In this document: piece by piece, positions 5,849-7,249 of the stretch | Numbering within the stretch: position 1 is the first letter of the stretch | How the letters are laid out: each line of letters starts with the position of its first letter | Source of the DNA: Caldifarciminota bacterium | GTDB lineage: Bacteria; Hydrothermota; Hydrothermia; B15-G9; DRBW01 | Direction of reading: 5' to 3' | Assembly: GCA_011042705.1 (NCBI GenBank) | Contig: DRBW01000109.1 | Location: 1-7,249 of the forward strand | Length of the DNA: 7,249 nt | The notes under the pieces: generated by a model | Databases searched by the model: none | What the model was told of the DNA's origin: nothing | Seen by the model: the letters and a program-made list of their open reading frames with translations, nothing else | Translations under genes and position numbers: made by a program

Positions 5849-7249
5849 CTATCGCGTCTTCTCGGTGGTAAAATCCCCGGGATCTACATCGGGGAAAAGC
5901 CTGTCCCTGTTCTTTATCTCCTCAAGATATCTCAGATCTTCCGCGGTTATCTTCTCCCCGCGGAAGCTTTTCTCGATAATCGACGAAATCCTGTTGAAAT
6001 CCTCGAAATGTTCCGAAAACCGCCTCTCGGCATAGTCCCTGGCGCTCCAGGTGGTTATGAGAAACTGCCAGTCGGAAGATTGAAGCAGGAAGAGCTCTTT
6101 TATGAGAAGCTCCGCGTAAGCCCTTTCGGGCCCGTTCTTAAGGATCTCCAGGATCCTGTCCTCGGCCTGATAGATGTGTTTCCAGGTCCACTCCGTCCAT
6201 TCGTTCAGCCAGACCCAGTGAAAACCTCCCTCCCCCCAGGACCCTTCGGGAAGGGAAAGCACCTCTTCGGGGGGAAATTTCTCGAGATACTCGCCCAGGG
6301 TGATAGATTCGACCTCCCCGGAGAGACTCAACTTCTTCAACACGAGGTAAACCCACCTTGGCCCTTCAAACCACCAGTGGCCGAACAGCTCGGCGTCGTA
6401 GGGCGCCACGACCACCGGAGGCTTTGATCCCGCTTTTTCCGAGGCAATAATGCCGTGGATGAGCCCGACGAAGTGATCGGATTGATTGTTGAGGGGAATT
6501 TCGACCAGATCCGGATCGTAGTCCCACTTCTCGGCCAGGTCAGCCTTGGGATCAGTTACCCTCCAGTAACGGTGGCCTCCGGGGAAGTGCTTTTTGTGAA
6601 ACTCCAGATAGGCCGGATCGCCCGGATACCCCCATTCCCGGGACCAGACCTGAAGGGCAGTCTGGGTATCCCTGGTGAAGAAAGCCACCGGTTTGGGCTC
6701 AGAGCCCGAAGATGCATAGTAAGGGTAATGGGGACTCCTCTCTCTCTCCTCCAGTTCCCTGTATTCCTTCTCGAACCTCTCCCAGAGCGCCCTGAGGCCC
6801 TCGAAGAGGGAAAGGTAAGTGCCTATCGCCCTTCCGCCCTTCAGAAGATGGGCATCGACTATGAAATACTTGAGGCCTTCCTCGAAATAGAATTCCTCAA
6901 GTCCCTTCCTGTCGTAAGGCTCGCCACCGAAGGGGGTGGCCCAGCGATAGGCAGGCCTGTAGGCCAGTTCCGGCGGCCAGATCCCCACTGGATCTCTGCC
7001 GAAGAGCCTCCTGTGGGTCCTGATCCCCTGCCTTATCTGTGCCCTTACCGATTCATCTCTCTTGAGGAGAGGCAGGTACCCGTGGGTTGCGGCCGAGGTT
7101 ATCACCTCTATGTGACCCCCGTGGTAAAGCTCCCTGATGGCGGCTATCAGATCGGAATTCCAGCTTTCGAAAAACTCGATTCCGCTCCTGTAGAACTCCC
7201 TCCACCTCTCGGCCACCCGCGCCCTCCCGTTAAAACCCTTCTCGCGCCA
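5849..7249 (-). CDS. GH57 1,4-alpha-glucan branching enzyme, N-terminus beyond the right edge
   Basis: The frame is open to the window edge: 466 residues are visible, ending with TAG at 5849-5851. The in-frame GTG at 7214-7216 is probably internal, because the 11 codons before it (WREKGFNGRAR) fit the family. Numbering from that GTG, conserved GH57 motifs are ATHGY (43-47), WPPELAYRP (80-88) with nucleophile E83, and APYDAELFGHWW (271-282) with acid/base D274. Also present are QVWSREWGYPGD (189-200), LPEGSWGEGG (322-331) and SSDWQFL (380-386). These match the Thermus branching enzyme TTHA1902 from memory, where the catalytic pair is E184 and D353. By that comparison about 90 residues, including the HxHLP motif, lie outside the window. 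Y167 may correspond to the flexible-loop tyrosine important for branching (inference). The enzyme cuts alpha-1,4 chains and rejoins them as alpha-1,6 branches, partnering GlgA directly downstream. A GH57 amylase or 4-alpha-glucanotransferase is less likely given these motifs. Confidence 0.93.
   Translation of the reverse strand, partial: WREKGFNGRARVAERWREFYRSGIEFFESWNSDLIAAIRELYHGGHIEVITSAATHGYLPLLKRDESVRAQIRQGIRTHRRLFGRDPVGIWPPELAYRPAYRWATPFGGEPYDRKGLEEFYFEEGLKYFIVDAHLLKGGRAIGTYLSLFEGLRALWERFEKEYRELEERERSPHYPYYASSGSEPKPVAFFTRDTQTALQVWSREWGYPGDPAYLEFHKKHFPGGHRYWRVTDPKADLAEKWDYDPDLVEIPLNNQSDHFVGLIHGIIASEKAGSKPPVVVAPYDAELFGHWWFEGPRWVYLVLKKLSLSGEVESITLGEYLEKFPPEEVLSLPEGSWGEGGFHWVWLNEWTEWTWKHIYQAEDRILEILKNGPERAYAELLIKELFLLQSSDWQFLITTWSARDYAERRFSEHFEDFNRISSIIEKSFRGEKITAEDLRYLEEIKNRDRLFPDVDPGDFTTEKTR

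Noticed and set aside
5260..5871. Plus-strand 203-codon frame antisense to glgA
   Set aside because: Fully opposite a well-conserved GlgA, with no recognisable protein features or credible RBS.
5639..6427. Plus-strand 262-codon frame across the glgA / branching-enzyme junction
   Set aside because: It lies antisense to two clear enzymes, crosses their junction, and its protein shows no domain or sensible start context; it is a shadow of the codon bias.
7214..7216. GTG as true start of the GH57 gene
   Set aside because: The frame stays open upstream with family-like residues, and the HxHLP motif and about 90 residues would otherwise be missing.
1..7249. CRISPR array, insertion sequence, tRNA or rRNA
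   Set aside because: No regularly spaced repeats, transposase frames with terminal repeats, cloverleaf or rRNA-like segments were seen on either strand.

Overview
This is a bacterial window in which every supported gene lies on the minus strand, so it is transcribed from right to left. No gene pins the organism down. The combination of a type-9-secretion-like C-terminal sorting domain, a secreted protein with a dockerin tail of the D-x-N-G-D-G-E-V type, and a GH57 (not GH13) glycogen branching enzyme best fits an anaerobic, perhaps thermophilic, lineage near the Fibrobacterota-Chlorobiota-Bacteroidota (FCB) group or related uncultured candidate phyla. That placement is inference. The sequence is moderately GC-rich throughout, with no visible compositional break, insertion sequence, tRNA, rRNA or CRISPR array.

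Right part (4381-7249): a glycogen synthesis operon. A GH57 1,4-alpha-glucan branching enzyme runs off the right edge and lacks about its first 90 residues. It is followed 16 nt downstream by glgA (glycogen synthase, GT5), which has a strong Shine-Dalgarno. GlgA elongates alpha-1,4 chains and the GH57 enzyme introduces alpha-1,6 branches.

Middle (4211-4380): a 170-nt leader holding a perfect 11-bp inverted repeat. Its 3' arm abuts the Shine-Dalgarno of the next gene, and one arm can pair with either of two partners, which suggests a two-state RNA switch or an operator.

Left part (245-4210): two secreted multidomain proteins that share a tandem OB-fold (YhcR/ExeM-like) module. The first (463 aa) is a non-catalytic binder: signal peptide, CBM-like jelly roll, OB module, T9SS-type sorting domain. 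The second (840 aa) is a likely extracellular phosphodiesterase or nuclease: signal peptide, OB module, two phospholipase-D domains each with an intact HxKxxxxD motif, a second OB module, and a type I dockerin. A perfect 16-bp hairpin separates the two genes and may act as a partial terminator setting their ratio. Together they look like an extracellular nucleic-acid or matrix capture-and-cleavage pair, and this is the most novel element of the window.

Left edge (1-165): a textbook sigma-70-type promoter (TTGACA, 17 nt, TATATT), a good Shine-Dalgarno and the first 35 codons of an unrecognised gene that continues beyond the window.
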